Positions 26,249-35,483 of a stretch of 64,000 nucleotides of DNA are shown one piece after another. How positions within the stretch are numbered: position 1 is the first letter of the stretch; every line of letters begins with the position of its first letter. The notes under the pieces are model-generated. The model was not told where the DNA came from, made no database searches, and saw nothing but the letters and a program-made list of their open reading frames with translations. Both the position numbers and the translations under genes were made by a program. The stretch comes from Bin5 sp965207495 (GTDB taxonomy: Bacteria; Chloroflexota; Anaerolineae; Caldilineales; Caldilineaceae), in NCBI GenBank assembly GCA_965207495.1, contig OZ242287.1:2046001-2110000 (forward strand), in the 5' to 3' direction.

Positions 26249-27751
26249 TCAGAGGCCGGCCCTGCCCTGCGCCGCAATTTCGACCTGCGGCAGCAGCAGC
26301 CGCAACTGCGAGTCGTCCGTGCGCCGCGCCTCCGCCATCAGATAATCGAAGCATCTGGCGCGCACTTCCTCATAGTCAGGATCGTAAAAGCAGTTGGTTA
26401 ACTCGTGAGGATCGTTTTCCAGATCATACAGCTCGCACAGATCCGTCAGATTCCACACCAGCTTCCAGCGTCCGTCGGTCACCATACGCGCCGAATAATG
26501 ACCGTACCAGTCGCCATGATACTCGGCGTAGTGCATCGCCCTGTCCCACTCGCCGTTTCCTTGTACGAGGGGCAACAGTGACTTGCCGTGCAAGTTCTGC
26601 CCCATCATGCTTTCTTGTTCCGACCCCGTCATTAGGTGCAGACAGGTCGCGGTTATATCCATCAGATGCACAAACGCCGCGCTGCGGCTAGGTTGCGGCG
26701 TCCCCGGGGCTTTGACCAGCAGGGGAATGCGGTATATCTCGTCATACATATACGCCCCCTTGTTCATCATGCCATGCGAACCGGCCATATCGCCATGATC
26801 CGCTGTGAACACGATGACCGTCTCCTCATACAGATCCAGCTCCTTGAGCGTTGCCACCACTTCGCCTAACATCTGGTCGATCAGCTCCAGATAGGAGAAG
26901 CAGCAGGCCAGCAACGCCTTCAGCTCCTGGTCCTTCACCTCCTGCGTCTGTCCGACTGCCCCATCAGCCAACGAGCGCGCGGCTGACCGCAAGAGTTCCT
27001 CCCCGCGAACGTCCTGCATCAGGCGCAGCTTTCTCTGGTTGGTCGGCTTTCCTTCAAAAGTGTCATGGCGGTTCGCCCACAATTCGATGTCGTCCGGGTC
27101 GTAGCGAATGCCCCATTCGTCTGGGACCATCCAGGGGCTGTGCGGCCCGGGAAAGGAGCAGGTCAGGAAAAAGGGCCTCGTCCCGTCGCGGTTTCGAAGG
27201 AACTCCTGGGAGTAGCGGGCCGCCACCACATCCGGAAAGCCCTCCATTCCCACATCCAGCGTGCCCGCCGCACCGCGTCCGACATTTTCTACCAGGGGCG
27301 CAATGCGCGTGTTGGGATGCCAGTGGGAACTGGTCAGGAATCCGGGGCCGCCTTCGTAAGGCCTTTGCGTGTGGTGGAAGCGGGAGTCAAACAGGTCCTG
27401 GGCCGGGCCGACGTGCCACTTGCCAAACCAGGCCGACTCGTAGTCGCTCTCCTCGTCGACCCAATCCTGTATCATCGCCACGCCGGGCCGCATATGTTCG
27501 CAGTATGAATAGCCGGGCGTCGAATTGTTGAACATGTGATGGCTATGCGGATAGAGCCCCGTCAGCAGGCTGGCCCGCGCAGGTGAGCAGATAGCGCAGG
27601 GCGTATAGGCACGCTCGAAAACACAGGAATCCTGCGCCAGGGCATAAATATTTGGCGTGCGCACGAGCGTATCGGCATAGCAGGCCAGCAGATCGATGCG
27701 CAACTGGTCACATAGAAAAACCAGAACATTGGGTTTGCTATCGTTGGCCAT
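26249..27751 (-). CDS. Cys-type sulfatase, paralogue 2
   Basis: This 500-residue paralogue has the same start (NVLVFLCDQLRIDLLACY), CSPAR at 55-59 and TADHGDMAGSHGMMNKG. Compared with paralogue 1 it carries an insertion of roughly 15 residues near 257-271 (EELLRSAARSLADGAVGQ) and a different tail. AAGGAA precedes the ATG. Two copies in one operon fit sequential removal of sulfates at different positions of a sulfated glycan, which is inference. It lacks a signal peptide, so cytoplasmic action is expected. Confidence 0.92.
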   Translation of the reverse strand: MANDSKPNVLVFLCDQLRIDLLACYADTLVRTPNIYALAQDSCVFERAYTPCAICSPARASLLTGLYPHSHHMFNNSTPGYSYCEHMRPGVAMIQDWVDEESDYESAWFGKWHVGPAQDLFDSRFHHTQRPYEGGPGFLTSSHWHPNTRIAPLVENVGRGAAGTLDVGMEGFPDVVAARYSQEFLRNRDGTRPFFLTCSFPGPHSPWMVPDEWGIRYDPDDIELWANRHDTFEGKPTNQRKLRLMQDVRGEELLRSAARSLADGAVGQTQEVKDQELKALLACCFSYLELIDQMLGEVVATLKELDLYEETVIVFTADHGDMAGSHGMMNKGAYMYDEIYRIPLLVKAPGTPQPSRSAAFVHLMDITATCLHLMTGSEQESMMGQNLHGKSLLPLVQGNGEWDRAMHYAEYHGDWYGHYSARMVTDGRWKLVWNLTDLCELYDLENDPHELTNCFYDPDYEEVRARCFDYLMAEARRTDDSQLRLLLPQVEIAAQGRAGL

Positions 27752-27852
27752 GCAGTTTTCCTTGCTAGTAAAGAGGGTAGAGCTCGCACCAGCAGTTTCA
27801 GTCTAAGGATTCATGCTCGCTAAAATCGACACGCAAGTATTTCGGAATCCGC

Positions 27853-29616
27853 CTATCTTTCCCAGGGGAAAGCGCAAGTTGGCTCATTGGCATAGCGAGT
27901 CATCCGGATCTGCAGCCTGCTGCCGCAGCCCGGCCCTAGCCGCACCGTGAAGTTGTCGCCATCTATGGCGGTCGTCACGCCGTTGTGGTCTACGCTCACG
28001 AACTGATGCTCGCCGTAAGCGCCCCCTTGGACGACAACAGTGCGCGACGTTAGCTGGTCAGTATTGACCAACGTCAGCGTCATCTCGTCGTCACGCAAGT
28101 TTTCGACCAGCGCGCCAACATCTTCCGGCATGCCGGCCCTCTGCCGCGTCGGATTGAAGTAGCGCACGCGACTGTGAAGAGGAAAGCCCATCCGCTCCGT
28201 GGGCAGGCCGCCCAGCATGAGCTCGGTCAGCCGGCTCACCATAGCCGGATTAAAGCCGTTCATGTCGTCAGACATGCGCGTATCCGGCGATGTGCTATCG
28301 GAGCGCACCTTGCCAATTCTCTCTCGCACCTCCTTCAGATCCTCTAGCAGCGCAGCGACCGGATACTCCGGGTTGTCTCCTTCCAGAAAACGTATCCACT
28401 CGTCCTCCTGCACGCGCGGCAAGTCCGCGCGATCCATCGACCAGTAGTACACTTCCAGCGCCCCCGTATTGAACGGCTCCGGCGTGTAGTCATACCAGCC
28501 CTCGTCACCGTGCATGTGGGGATAGAGCGTCTGCCCGCCCTCCGTCTTGCTGTTGGCGTTTACATTTTCGATGACGCCGCGCCACGTGTCCACATAACGC
28601 TGGTCGCCGGTCATCAGCAGCCCGTTGCCAAAGCCATAGTGCACACGGTTCAGGAAGAACGGCCGGTGCGCCAGTTCCCCCGTCTGCGGCACCGTTACCG
28701 TAAATCCCCAGCCATAGACTCCGCCGTACCACTTGCCGTCACAGGCGCCGCCGATGGTGCCGTCCAATCCGATATTGGTGGGGACGATGCCGTCGTTTGC
28801 CGCCGTCCGTTCGCACCAGGCGTCAGTGTAGTCGACCAACCAGTCCTTGTACTTGGCGTCCCCGGTCTGCATGTAGGCGTTGAATGCCAGCGTCGTCGTC
28901 GACAGATTGAGCGGGTGATCGCCGACCACGTCGTTGTACTCCTCAAAGTGGGCTACCATTTCGGCGTAGGTGCGCTCGCCATGACCAGGCTTGAAGCGCC
29001 CTTCAATTTCAAGCGAATCGCCGGCCCAGTCGAGGCCGGTCGACTTCCGCATCAGCGGGCCCCGGCTGCCGTTGAACATGCTGCGTATGACGCGGTGTTC
29101 GGGGTCATAGTTGTGAGCTTGCGGATCGGTGCCCATATAGAAGCCGGCAAAGCGTTCCATACGCTGCCGCGCCACGTGGTTATACGGGTCCGACAACGGC
29201 TGTAAGAAGAAAACCGAGAACCCCTCACCGTTGTGCATCCAGTCAAACATGACCGGAAACTCTTTGTAGTACATACCGTCGCGGGCAAACGGCACCTCGA
29301 CAGTCTTTGCCTCAGTGTACTGGCGCAGGTGGCCCTCCCAACCCTTCTTATACAGCTCCAGAACATTATCGGGCGCGCCCAGTGCGTGCAGCATGGTCCA
29401 TCCCGCCAGATTTTCGGCTCCGTCATCCGGCCCGTCATCGCCGCCCCAGCGGGGAACACAAAGAAGATAGCCGCGCTCGTCAAAATAGCGGGCGTAGAAC
29501 TCCTCGACGGCCGCAGTCTGGTTGCGAATCAGTTCCCACTCCAGTAGAGCCCAATAAGGAGGAGGCGTCGGCGTGTCAATCGAAATTATCGGTGCGTTGT
29601 TTCTTGATGCAGGCAT
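27853..29616 (-). CDS. Uncharacterised protein, predicted (alpha/alpha)-barrel glycosidase or lyase
   Basis: This 587-residue protein has no signal peptide. Residues about 20-450 are helical with conserved Trp/Tyr/His-rich blocks such as GEGFSVFFLQPLSDPYNHVARQ and GACDGKWYGGVYGWGF, typical of (alpha/alpha)6-toroid sugar-active enzymes. The last 110 residues look like a beta-sandwich (VVVQGGAYGEHQFVSVDHNG). That two-domain plan occurs in several glycoside hydrolase and polysaccharide lyase families. It stands between the class V PLP enzyme and two sulfatases in operon III, supporting action on a sulfated glycan. I cannot name the family and the catalytic residues are not assigned. Confidence 0.6.
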   Translation of the reverse strand: MPASRNNAPIISIDTPTPPPYWALLEWELIRNQTAAVEEFYARYFDERGYLLCVPRWGGDDGPDDGAENLAGWTMLHALGAPDNVLELYKKGWEGHLRQYTEAKTVEVPFARDGMYYKEFPVMFDWMHNGEGFSVFFLQPLSDPYNHVARQRMERFAGFYMGTDPQAHNYDPEHRVIRSMFNGSRGPLMRKSTGLDWAGDSLEIEGRFKPGHGERTYAEMVAHFEEYNDVVGDHPLNLSTTTLAFNAYMQTGDAKYKDWLVDYTDAWCERTAANDGIVPTNIGLDGTIGGACDGKWYGGVYGWGFTVTVPQTGELAHRPFFLNRVHYGFGNGLLMTGDQRYVDTWRGVIENVNANSKTEGGQTLYPHMHGDEGWYDYTPEPFNTGALEVYYWSMDRADLPRVQEDEWIRFLEGDNPEYPVAALLEDLKEVRERIGKVRSDSTSPDTRMSDDMNGFNPAMVSRLTELMLGGLPTERMGFPLHSRVRYFNPTRQRAGMPEDVGALVENLRDDEMTLTLVNTDQLTSRTVVVQGGAYGEHQFVSVDHNGVTTAIDGDNFTVRLGPGCGSRLQIRMTRYANEPTCAFPWER

Positions 29617-29643
29617 GATCGGTTCAATCGTCCTCTCGTGGGT

Positions 29644-30885
29644 TTAGACTTGTGGCGCTAGGCGGGCCACTGCCGTCAGAAACTGCTCAATCTCATCCGC
29701 CGTATTGAACGCGGCAACGCCAATGCGCACACCGCAGATCTCCGGGCGGAACTTCACGACGATGCGAAAGTCATCCAGCAGGCGCTCGACAAGCTGCTGG
29801 CATCGCGCCGGCGTCCCCTCGTCTAGCTGAATTGTCGTAACACTTGATGAATTCTCCCAGGCCTCCGGACTGGCGACACAGACGCCCCCCACTCGCTGCA
29901 GACCCGCTCGCAGCTGCTCGGTCAGCAGGCGACAGTGTTCCTCTATGCTCTCCAGCCCGATGCGCTGCACCGTCTCCACACACGCGCCGGCGCCGATTCG
30001 CAAGGCGTAGTTGGGCGTACCCAACTCGGTGAGTGCCGCGGCCGTCATCTGGCTGAAGTCAATACTCCCCTCAGCGTCTGTGGGGCGAGGGAGTTGAAAA
30101 GGATTGTACCCCCGTTTGCCCTCGCCCGAAACTGCCAGAAAGCCAATGCCTGGCGGCCCCATCAGCCACTTGTGGACCGAACCGCTGTAGAATTCGGCTC
30201 CGATCTCCTCCACATTGACCCCAAACACGCCAAGAGACTGCGCGCCGTCCACCAGTGTCTTGACCCCGCGTGCCCGCGCCATGCGCGTCGCTTCGGCTAC
30301 AGGCAGTCGGCGTCCGTCGATGTTGGACACATGGCTCATCACCAACAACCGATGCGCCGGCGTCAGCAGTCTGTCCAGCTTCTCCAGAAAGTAGTCAGGC
30401 CCTCCGTAAGAAGGCCCGCGAGATTCACTAGCGGGGTCTTCGGGCGCTGCCGAAGGAATGACAGTGACTTTCACATTCCGGTCCTGCGCCAGCCCTCGCG
30501 CCGCCCGATGCGTGCTCAGATGCTCGACGTCGGTCACCGCCAGCTTGTCGCCCGCCTGCCAGTCAATGCTCAAGATCGCTAGCCGCGAGGCGGTCGTCGT
30601 ATTGGAGACCCAGGCCACATCCTCAGCTGCCGTGCCGAGCATCTCAGCCACTTTATGTCGGGCTTTCTCGGCCTCGCCATAGAAACGAACGCCCGGCTCC
30701 TTGCCCCGTATGGCGATGATCTCCTCGTTCTCAGCCCGCAATGCGGCCGCCATGCAACGTTGGACCGATTGCAGAACCGGCCCAAATGTGCAGCTGTTCA
30801 GATAGATATAACTGCTCGTCAGGGGAATATCAGCGCGCAATTGGCTGAGTGAGGAGATCGCCGGCTCGTCGAGGCTCTTGTCCAC
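29644..30885 (-). CDS. Class V PLP enzyme (isopenicillin-N epimerase / cysteine desulfurase-like)
   Basis: This 413-residue fold-type I enzyme has VDGAQ with Asp213 and the Schiff-base Lys239 in SGSVHKWLMG. SNTTTAS at 94-100 contacts the phosphate. Members include cysteine desulfurases, epimerases and lyases. The catalytic Cys loop of desulfurases is not evident, so lyase or epimerase activity is more likely. The start is GTG at 30885 with a weak ribosome site, and a later TTG is possible. It follows the permease pair of operon III and has a paralogue at 35484 in operon IV. Confidence 0.87.
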   Translation of the reverse strand: MDKSLDEPAISSLSQLRADIPLTSSYIYLNSCTFGPVLQSVQRCMAAALRAENEEIIAIRGKEPGVRFYGEAEKARHKVAEMLGTAAEDVAWVSNTTTASRLAILSIDWQAGDKLAVTDVEHLSTHRAARGLAQDRNVKVTVIPSAAPEDPASESRGPSYGGPDYFLEKLDRLLTPAHRLLVMSHVSNIDGRRLPVAEATRMARARGVKTLVDGAQSLGVFGVNVEEIGAEFYSGSVHKWLMGPPGIGFLAVSGEGKRGYNPFQLPRPTDAEGSIDFSQMTAAALTELGTPNYALRIGAGACVETVQRIGLESIEEHCRLLTEQLRAGLQRVGGVCVASPEAWENSSSVTTIQLDEGTPARCQQLVERLLDDFRIVVKFRPEICGVRIGVAAFNTADEIEQFLTAVARLAPQV

Positions 30886-30970
30886 TAGGTCACTCGCAAG
30901 ATGAAACGTCTATAGACTTGGCTGTAGTAAGACGGGGAAGGCCTGGCTAAGAATCTTGGTCTCTGAAAGT

Positions 30971-31894
30971 CTACTTGGTGGGGTCCAGAGCATCCTGAAG
31001 CCCGTCCCCCATCAGTGTGAAAGCGTACATCGCCAGCGCGATCATTAACCCGGGGAAAAAGGCCAGATACCAGTGCGACTGGATCGCGCTGAGATAGTCA
31101 TTGAGCATGCGCCCCCAGCTGGGAAGCGGCGGGTTGATGCCAATCCCCAGAAAACTCAGGCCGGACTCGCCCAGAATCGCGCCGGGGATGCCCAACGTCA
31201 CGCTGACGATAATGGGAGACATCGTGTTCGGCAACAGATGGCGGATGATGATGCGATAGTCGGGCACGCCAATACAGGTCGCCGCCAGTACATAGTCCTG
31301 TTCGCGCAGGGAGAGGAACTGGCCCCGCACCAGGCGCGCAATTCCCATCCAGCCGGTGACTGCGAAGACAAAGAGGACGTTGCGAAAGCCCGGCCCCAAA
31401 ACGCTGATGATCAGAATGCCCAGCAAGAGATTGGGAACGGAGTTGATGACCTCAATGATACGAATGAGAACAAAGTCGACCGCGCCGCCGTACCAGGCCG
31501 CGGCCGCTCCATATGGGAGGCCGATGGCAAGGGCAATGAAATTGCTGATAAAGCCAATCGCCAGCGAAATACGCGCACCGTAGATGACGCGCGTCAGAAT
31601 GTCGCGACCGAAGGGGTCCGTGCCCATCGGATGTTCGAGCGAGGGGAAGAGCCACGTCTTGTCGTACTGCTGGAAGTCATAGCCCTCCGGCGCCAGCACG
31701 TTGGCAAAGAGGGCCAGGAAGATCAGAAGCAGGACGAAGGACAGAGAAATCATGGCCAGCAGATTGCGCGAAAATCGCCTGGCCGCGTCCCCCCACAGGT
31801 TGCGAGGCCGCGAGTTCAGGTCGAGGGCCAGAGCAGCAGCCTGCGCAGAGGCGCTGTGGCGGTCACCATTCTGCTTCCCTGAAGAGGTGGAAAT
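30971..31894 (-). CDS. ABC transporter permease, DppC/OppC type (operon III), possible ATT start
   Basis: The DppC hallmarks are present: first membrane segment MISLSFVLLLIFLALFANVL, motif MGTDPFGRDILTRVIYGAR, EAA loop QDYVLAATCIGVPDYRI and the ending GDGLQDALDPTK. The start is odd. The frame is open to an ATG at 32011, but that would overlap the upstream permease by 77 bases with a nonsense-like N-terminus. AAGGAG (31902-31907) sits 7 bases before an ATT at 31894, giving 307 residues, the normal family length. I use ATT tentatively. ACG at 31897 is the other option at this site. The DppB partner is immediately upstream. Confidence 0.85.
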   Translation of the reverse strand: MSTSSGKQNGDRHSASAQAAALALDLNSRPRNLWGDAARRFSRNLLAMISLSFVLLLIFLALFANVLAPEGYDFQQYDKTWLFPSLEHPMGTDPFGRDILTRVIYGARISLAIGFISNFIALAIGLPYGAAAAWYGGAVDFVLIRIIEVINSVPNLLLGILIISVLGPGFRNVLFVFAVTGWMGIARLVRGQFLSLREQDYVLAATCIGVPDYRIIIRHLLPNTMSPIIVSVTLGIPGAILGESGLSFLGIGINPPLPSWGRMLNDYLSAIQSHWYLAFFPGLMIALAMYAFTLMGDGLQDALDPTK

Positions 31895-31934
31895 CGTAAT
31901 TCTCCTTCTCGCCTGTTGCGATCTCAGGCGCGAT

Positions 31935-32876
31935 TTACATGGTGCCGCCGACACGTATGCGCGGGTCGACCACGCCGTAGAGCAGGTCGGTGACGAGGTA
32001 GGCGATGGCAATGGCTAAGGTCCACAGCAGGATCAGCGCCATGATCACCGGGTAATCCCGATTGTAGAGGGCCAGGGTTATTTGGCCCCCGATGCCCGGA
32101 ATGCGGAATATCGCTTCAATAAAGAACGAGCCCAGCAGCAGGTTGACCACCATCGGCCCCAACAGAGTGATAAGGGGCAGCGATGCTGCACGAAAAGCAT
32201 GGCGAAACACCACCGCCCGCTCCCGCAGCCCCTTAGCCCTTGCAGTTCGCACATACTCCGCCTGCATCGCGTCCACCATGCTGGAACGAGTGAAACGGGC
32301 CATGCCGCCGATTTGCCCGAGGGCATAGACAGCGGTGGGCAGGATCCACTGATTGGGTTCTCCCCATCCGCCGGAAGGCAGCCAGTGCAGAATCACCGCG
32401 AAGACGATGATGCTCATAATGGCGGTGACAAAAACGGGGGTAACAAAGGTTGTGATTACAACAACGTTTGTAAGGTAATCCAACCAGGTATTGGGGCGCA
32501 GCGCGGCCAGGATTCCCAAACCGATGCCGATCGGTATTCCAATCGCCATCGCCGACAGTCCCAGCTGCGCAGTTGCAGGCCAGGAGCGGCTGATGAAATC
32601 AGTGACCGGCTCACCATAGCGGAAGGAGATGCCGAAGTCGCCCCGCAGTGCTGCCCACATGTAACGCAAATACTGAACATACAGCGGCTTGTCGAGGCCG
32701 TACTTGGCCATCAGCTGCTCACGGATGTGTTCAGGGATTTCTCGGAACTCGGATGTCGTCGGCATTGCATCGAACGGGCCGCCCGGAATGGAGTGAATCA
32801 TGAGAAAGATCATGATCGATACAATAAACAGGACGCCAATAATGCCAAAGAAGCGTCCCAGCACATAGCGCGCCAT
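31935..32876 (-). CDS. ABC transporter permease, DppB/OppB type (operon III)
   Basis: This 313-residue permease begins MARYVLGRFFGIIGVLFIVSI and has the periplasmic block YGLDKPLYVQYLRYMWAALRGDFG. The EAA loop is AEYVRTARAKGLRERAVVFRH, followed by DPRIRVGG near the end. GGAGG lies 6 bases before the ATG. It follows binding protein E across a hairpin. As in operons I and II, no ATPase gene accompanies it. Confidence 0.92.
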   Translation of the reverse strand: MARYVLGRFFGIIGVLFIVSIMIFLMIHSIPGGPFDAMPTTSEFREIPEHIREQLMAKYGLDKPLYVQYLRYMWAALRGDFGISFRYGEPVTDFISRSWPATAQLGLSAMAIGIPIGIGLGILAALRPNTWLDYLTNVVVITTFVTPVFVTAIMSIIVFAVILHWLPSGGWGEPNQWILPTAVYALGQIGGMARFTRSSMVDAMQAEYVRTARAKGLRERAVVFRHAFRAASLPLITLLGPMVVNLLLGSFFIEAIFRIPGIGGQITLALYNRDYPVIMALILLWTLAIAIAYLVTDLLYGVVDPRIRVGGTM

Positions 32877-32968
32877 CCGGGCCTCCGTCTATTGAGAGGA
32901 GAGTTTCAAACAGCTGGTCATGCAAAACTCAGAGTTACGTAATGACGACGAACGAAGTGGACAGACTT

Positions 32969-33005
32969 GGAGGAGCGAGAATGGATTCATCACTCCCGCT
33001 CCTCC
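32969..33005 (-). promoter_or_regulatory. Intercistronic hairpin between binding protein E and permease
   Basis: GGAGGAGCG (32969-32977) pairs exactly with CGCTCCTCC (32997-33005). It begins 12 bases after the stop of binding protein E. Confidence 0.7.
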
Positions 33006-33017
33006 AACCTTGAATTT

Positions 33018-34712
33018 CTACTCTTTAACGTAGGCGCTGTCCAGGAGCATCATGTTGTAGACGCCAAGTGTGCCGTCGTCCGTGAGGGTCAGCCCTGAAA
33101 CGTAGTCCTTGTACAGGACAGCCTGCACCGGGTTCATTACGAATACGCCGATCGCATCACGCGCCAGGATCTTGAGGGCATCGTGATAGAGGTCGCAGCG
33201 CTCGGTCGACATCGCCATCGGACGGGCCGTGTCGATCAGGTTGCGGTACTCTTCGTCGGTCCAGCCGGTGAAGTAAGAGGCAGCCGGATCGTCCCACCAG
33301 TCCACGAAGTTGCTCGGATCGATGAAGTCCGCGCCCCAGCGATTGAGCGCAACTTTCAGCTCGCCGTTGCGCATCTGGTCGACATAGTAGGCGCGCTCGA
33401 CGTTCTGCGGCGTCAGCGTAACCCCCAGGTTGTCGAACAACATACGCTGGATCGCCTCGGCCTCGCGGATGAACTCACCCTCCTTGGTGAAGATCGTCAG
33501 CTCGGGGAAGCCCTCGCCGCCGGGGTAGCCGGCCTGCGCCATCAGATCCGCAGCCAGTTCGGGATCGTAGTTCTGGAACGCGATCAACTCGGGGTCGTCA
33601 TTGCGCTCGCACGGGAAGTCCTTGGGCAGGAAACCGTGCGCGGGAATGCAGGTGCCCCGCATAACGTTGTCGCACAGGGATGTGCGGTCTACTGCGTGCG
33701 CGAACGCCTGGCGCACCAGGATGTTGTCAAAGGGCGGCGTGCGCTGGTTCATATAAATGTAGACGCCGCGGTTCATTACGCTGATGTAGGCCTCTTGGCT
33801 CAGCTGCGGATCCGCAAGGACCTGCACAAGGTCGTCGCCGGTCACGCCGACCCCGCCATCGATGTCGCCGGCCTGATACATCTGCAGCAACGGCGCGCCG
33901 ACCTCTGGGATGATCACCTGAACTCGCTGTTCAAATGTCGCCGGATAGGGTCCCGTGTAGTGCGGATTGGGCGTGAAGATCACGTTTTTGCCCCGGTTCC
34001 ACTCGGCGATACGGTAGGGGCCGTTGCTCGGCGCAGTCGCGGGATCGTTGGCCCAATCGTCACCGTGCTCCTCCACCATGTGGCGGGGAACCGGCGCCGC
34101 GTGCCAGTTGATCTTGAACATGTAGTAGGGAATAGGCACCGTGGTGGTGAGCGAGAAAGTGTAGTCGTCGATCTTCTTCACACCCAACTCTTCGACCTCC
34201 ACTTCGCCCTTGTTGTACGCTTCTCCGTTTTCAAGGTCGAAAAGGAACCAGGAGTAGACGTTGGCCATCTCCGGGTTCAGGTAGCGGCGGAAGCTGTAAA
34301 CCCAGTCATCCGCGGTGACCGGCACGCCGTCGCTCCACTTGGCGTCCTGGCGCAGGTGGAATGTCCACGTACGGCCATCATCGGAAAGCTCCCAGCTGTC
34401 GGCCGCGGCCGGATGCCAATCGCCTTCCGGACCCATCTTGGCCAACTGCTCGATCGTCGCCTCATAGGCGAAGCCTTCGTACTCATTGCGCATCGTGTCA
34501 AAATGCTTACCTTCAATACCGGCAGAGCGGAACACCTGCTGGTCAAGAGGCGCAGCGTCGTCAGGCAGAGTAACGCCGCCTGTGCTGACAACCTCCATCA
34601 TCTCCTCTTCGGCCATCTCTGACGCCGGCGCCGCGGGCGCAACGCAGCCGGCCGCAGTCAACATGACTAGGACTGCAAACAGCGCAAATAACGGAGCGAA
34701 TCTTTTCATCAT
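33018..34712 (-). CDS. Family-5 solute-binding lipoprotein E (operon III)
   Basis: This 564-residue protein has leader MMKRFAPLFALFAVLVMLTAAGC with the lipid Cys23 and an Ala/Pro/Glu tether. The family signature is WTFHLRQDAKWSDGVPVTADDWV, and the sequence is closer to classical OppA/MppA than to B-D. Two adjacent ATG codons exist. AAGGAG lies 7 bases before the first, used here. It opens operon III behind the promoter at 34789-34818. The co-transcribed sulfatases suggest a sulfated oligosaccharide ligand, which is inference. Confidence 0.93.
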   Translation of the reverse strand: MMKRFAPLFALFAVLVMLTAAGCVAPAAPASEMAEEEMMEVVSTGGVTLPDDAAPLDQQVFRSAGIEGKHFDTMRNEYEGFAYEATIEQLAKMGPEGDWHPAAADSWELSDDGRTWTFHLRQDAKWSDGVPVTADDWVYSFRRYLNPEMANVYSWFLFDLENGEAYNKGEVEVEELGVKKIDDYTFSLTTTVPIPYYMFKINWHAAPVPRHMVEEHGDDWANDPATAPSNGPYRIAEWNRGKNVIFTPNPHYTGPYPATFEQRVQVIIPEVGAPLLQMYQAGDIDGGVGVTGDDLVQVLADPQLSQEAYISVMNRGVYIYMNQRTPPFDNILVRQAFAHAVDRTSLCDNVMRGTCIPAHGFLPKDFPCERNDDPELIAFQNYDPELAADLMAQAGYPGGEGFPELTIFTKEGEFIREAEAIQRMLFDNLGVTLTPQNVERAYYVDQMRNGELKVALNRWGADFIDPSNFVDWWDDPAASYFTGWTDEEYRNLIDTARPMAMSTERCDLYHDALKILARDAIGVFVMNPVQAVLYKDYVSGLTLTDDGTLGVYNMMLLDSAYVKE

Positions 34713-34788
34713 AAAAGGTCTCCTTGTTGGGTTGAGGGAATGCAGATATTCGCTTGTTGCTTCTGGAGTGGAATGGAATTCCGGCGCA

Positions 34789-34818
34789 AGTATACCGTCA
34801 GACTCGCAAAAAAGTCAA
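34789..34818 (-). promoter_or_regulatory. Sigma70-type promoter of operon III
   Basis: TTGACT (34813-34818, minus strand) is followed after 18 bases by TATACT (34789-34794). This gives a leader of about 70 bases before binding protein E. Confidence 0.7.
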
Positions 34819-35002
34819 GAATTGTACAGCTCCGGTGCGCAATCTGCGGTCAGTGTGCAGCCTCCGCACTAGCGGCAGGTCGATACACTCGGTCGCAGCC
34901 AAGCAAAAATAGCAAATCTAAGAATACACAGCCGCATCCGAATCGCAACCCTGAACGAGGCGAGCAAGAGGATTCCTTCTTTCCTCATGGTTGTATTTTG
35001 GG

Positions 35003-35350
35003 CGGTCGGGCCTTCGGCCCTCCCTTGTGCAGGGGCTGCGCCCCCGCAACGCCCCGCCCTTGCTAGCCACCGTGTTCATTCTTCCCCAGCATTGCGTCTA
35101 GTCGACAGTGTCTTCCACCCCAAGTGCTATCTCAGGCCCCTGACTCCTGGCCCCCAGCACCTAACCCCTGCAGTTCCGCGCCCCCGCAACGCCCCGCCCT
35201 GTCTCGCCACCGTGTTCATTCTTCCCCAGCAAAATGTCTAGCCAACAGTGTCTCCTCCCCCCCTTGTTGTCTCAAGCCACTGACCACCGACCACCGACCC
35301 CAGACTACTGCCGCTTGCAATTCACTGAAAACTAAAAACTGCAGTTCCGC
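35003..35350 (+). repeat. Composite interspersed repeat, copy 2 (long plus short unit)
   Basis: A long unit (35003-35116) has GGGCCTTCGGCCC at 35008-35020, CCCCGCAACGCCCCGCCC, TGCTAGCCACCGTGTTCATT and CTTCCCCAGC. A short unit (about 35170-35254) repeats the second half with the hairpin missing. Degenerate 7-base runs (35275-35310) and a further GCAGTTCCGCGCC end follow. The remaining intergenic bases (34819-35002, 35351-35483) show nothing recognisable. The block separates operon III from operon IV. Confidence 0.85.
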
Positions 35351-35483
35351 GCCCCCCCAACCTGGCCACTGCCAACCGAATAAGCAATCAGAAAGCCTGA
35401 CCGGTGGCGAAGATGACAAGTCGGTCAAGACAGACACTGAATGCGGCAAGGTAGTTTCGAAAACCTCATACCAAATTGCCGGG

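Noticed and set aside
33183..34622. 479-residue plus-strand open frame opposite binding protein E
   Set aside because: It is antisense to a clear SBP_bac_5 lipoprotein with a good ribosome site. High G+C codon bias makes such mirror frames common, and the translation has no domain.
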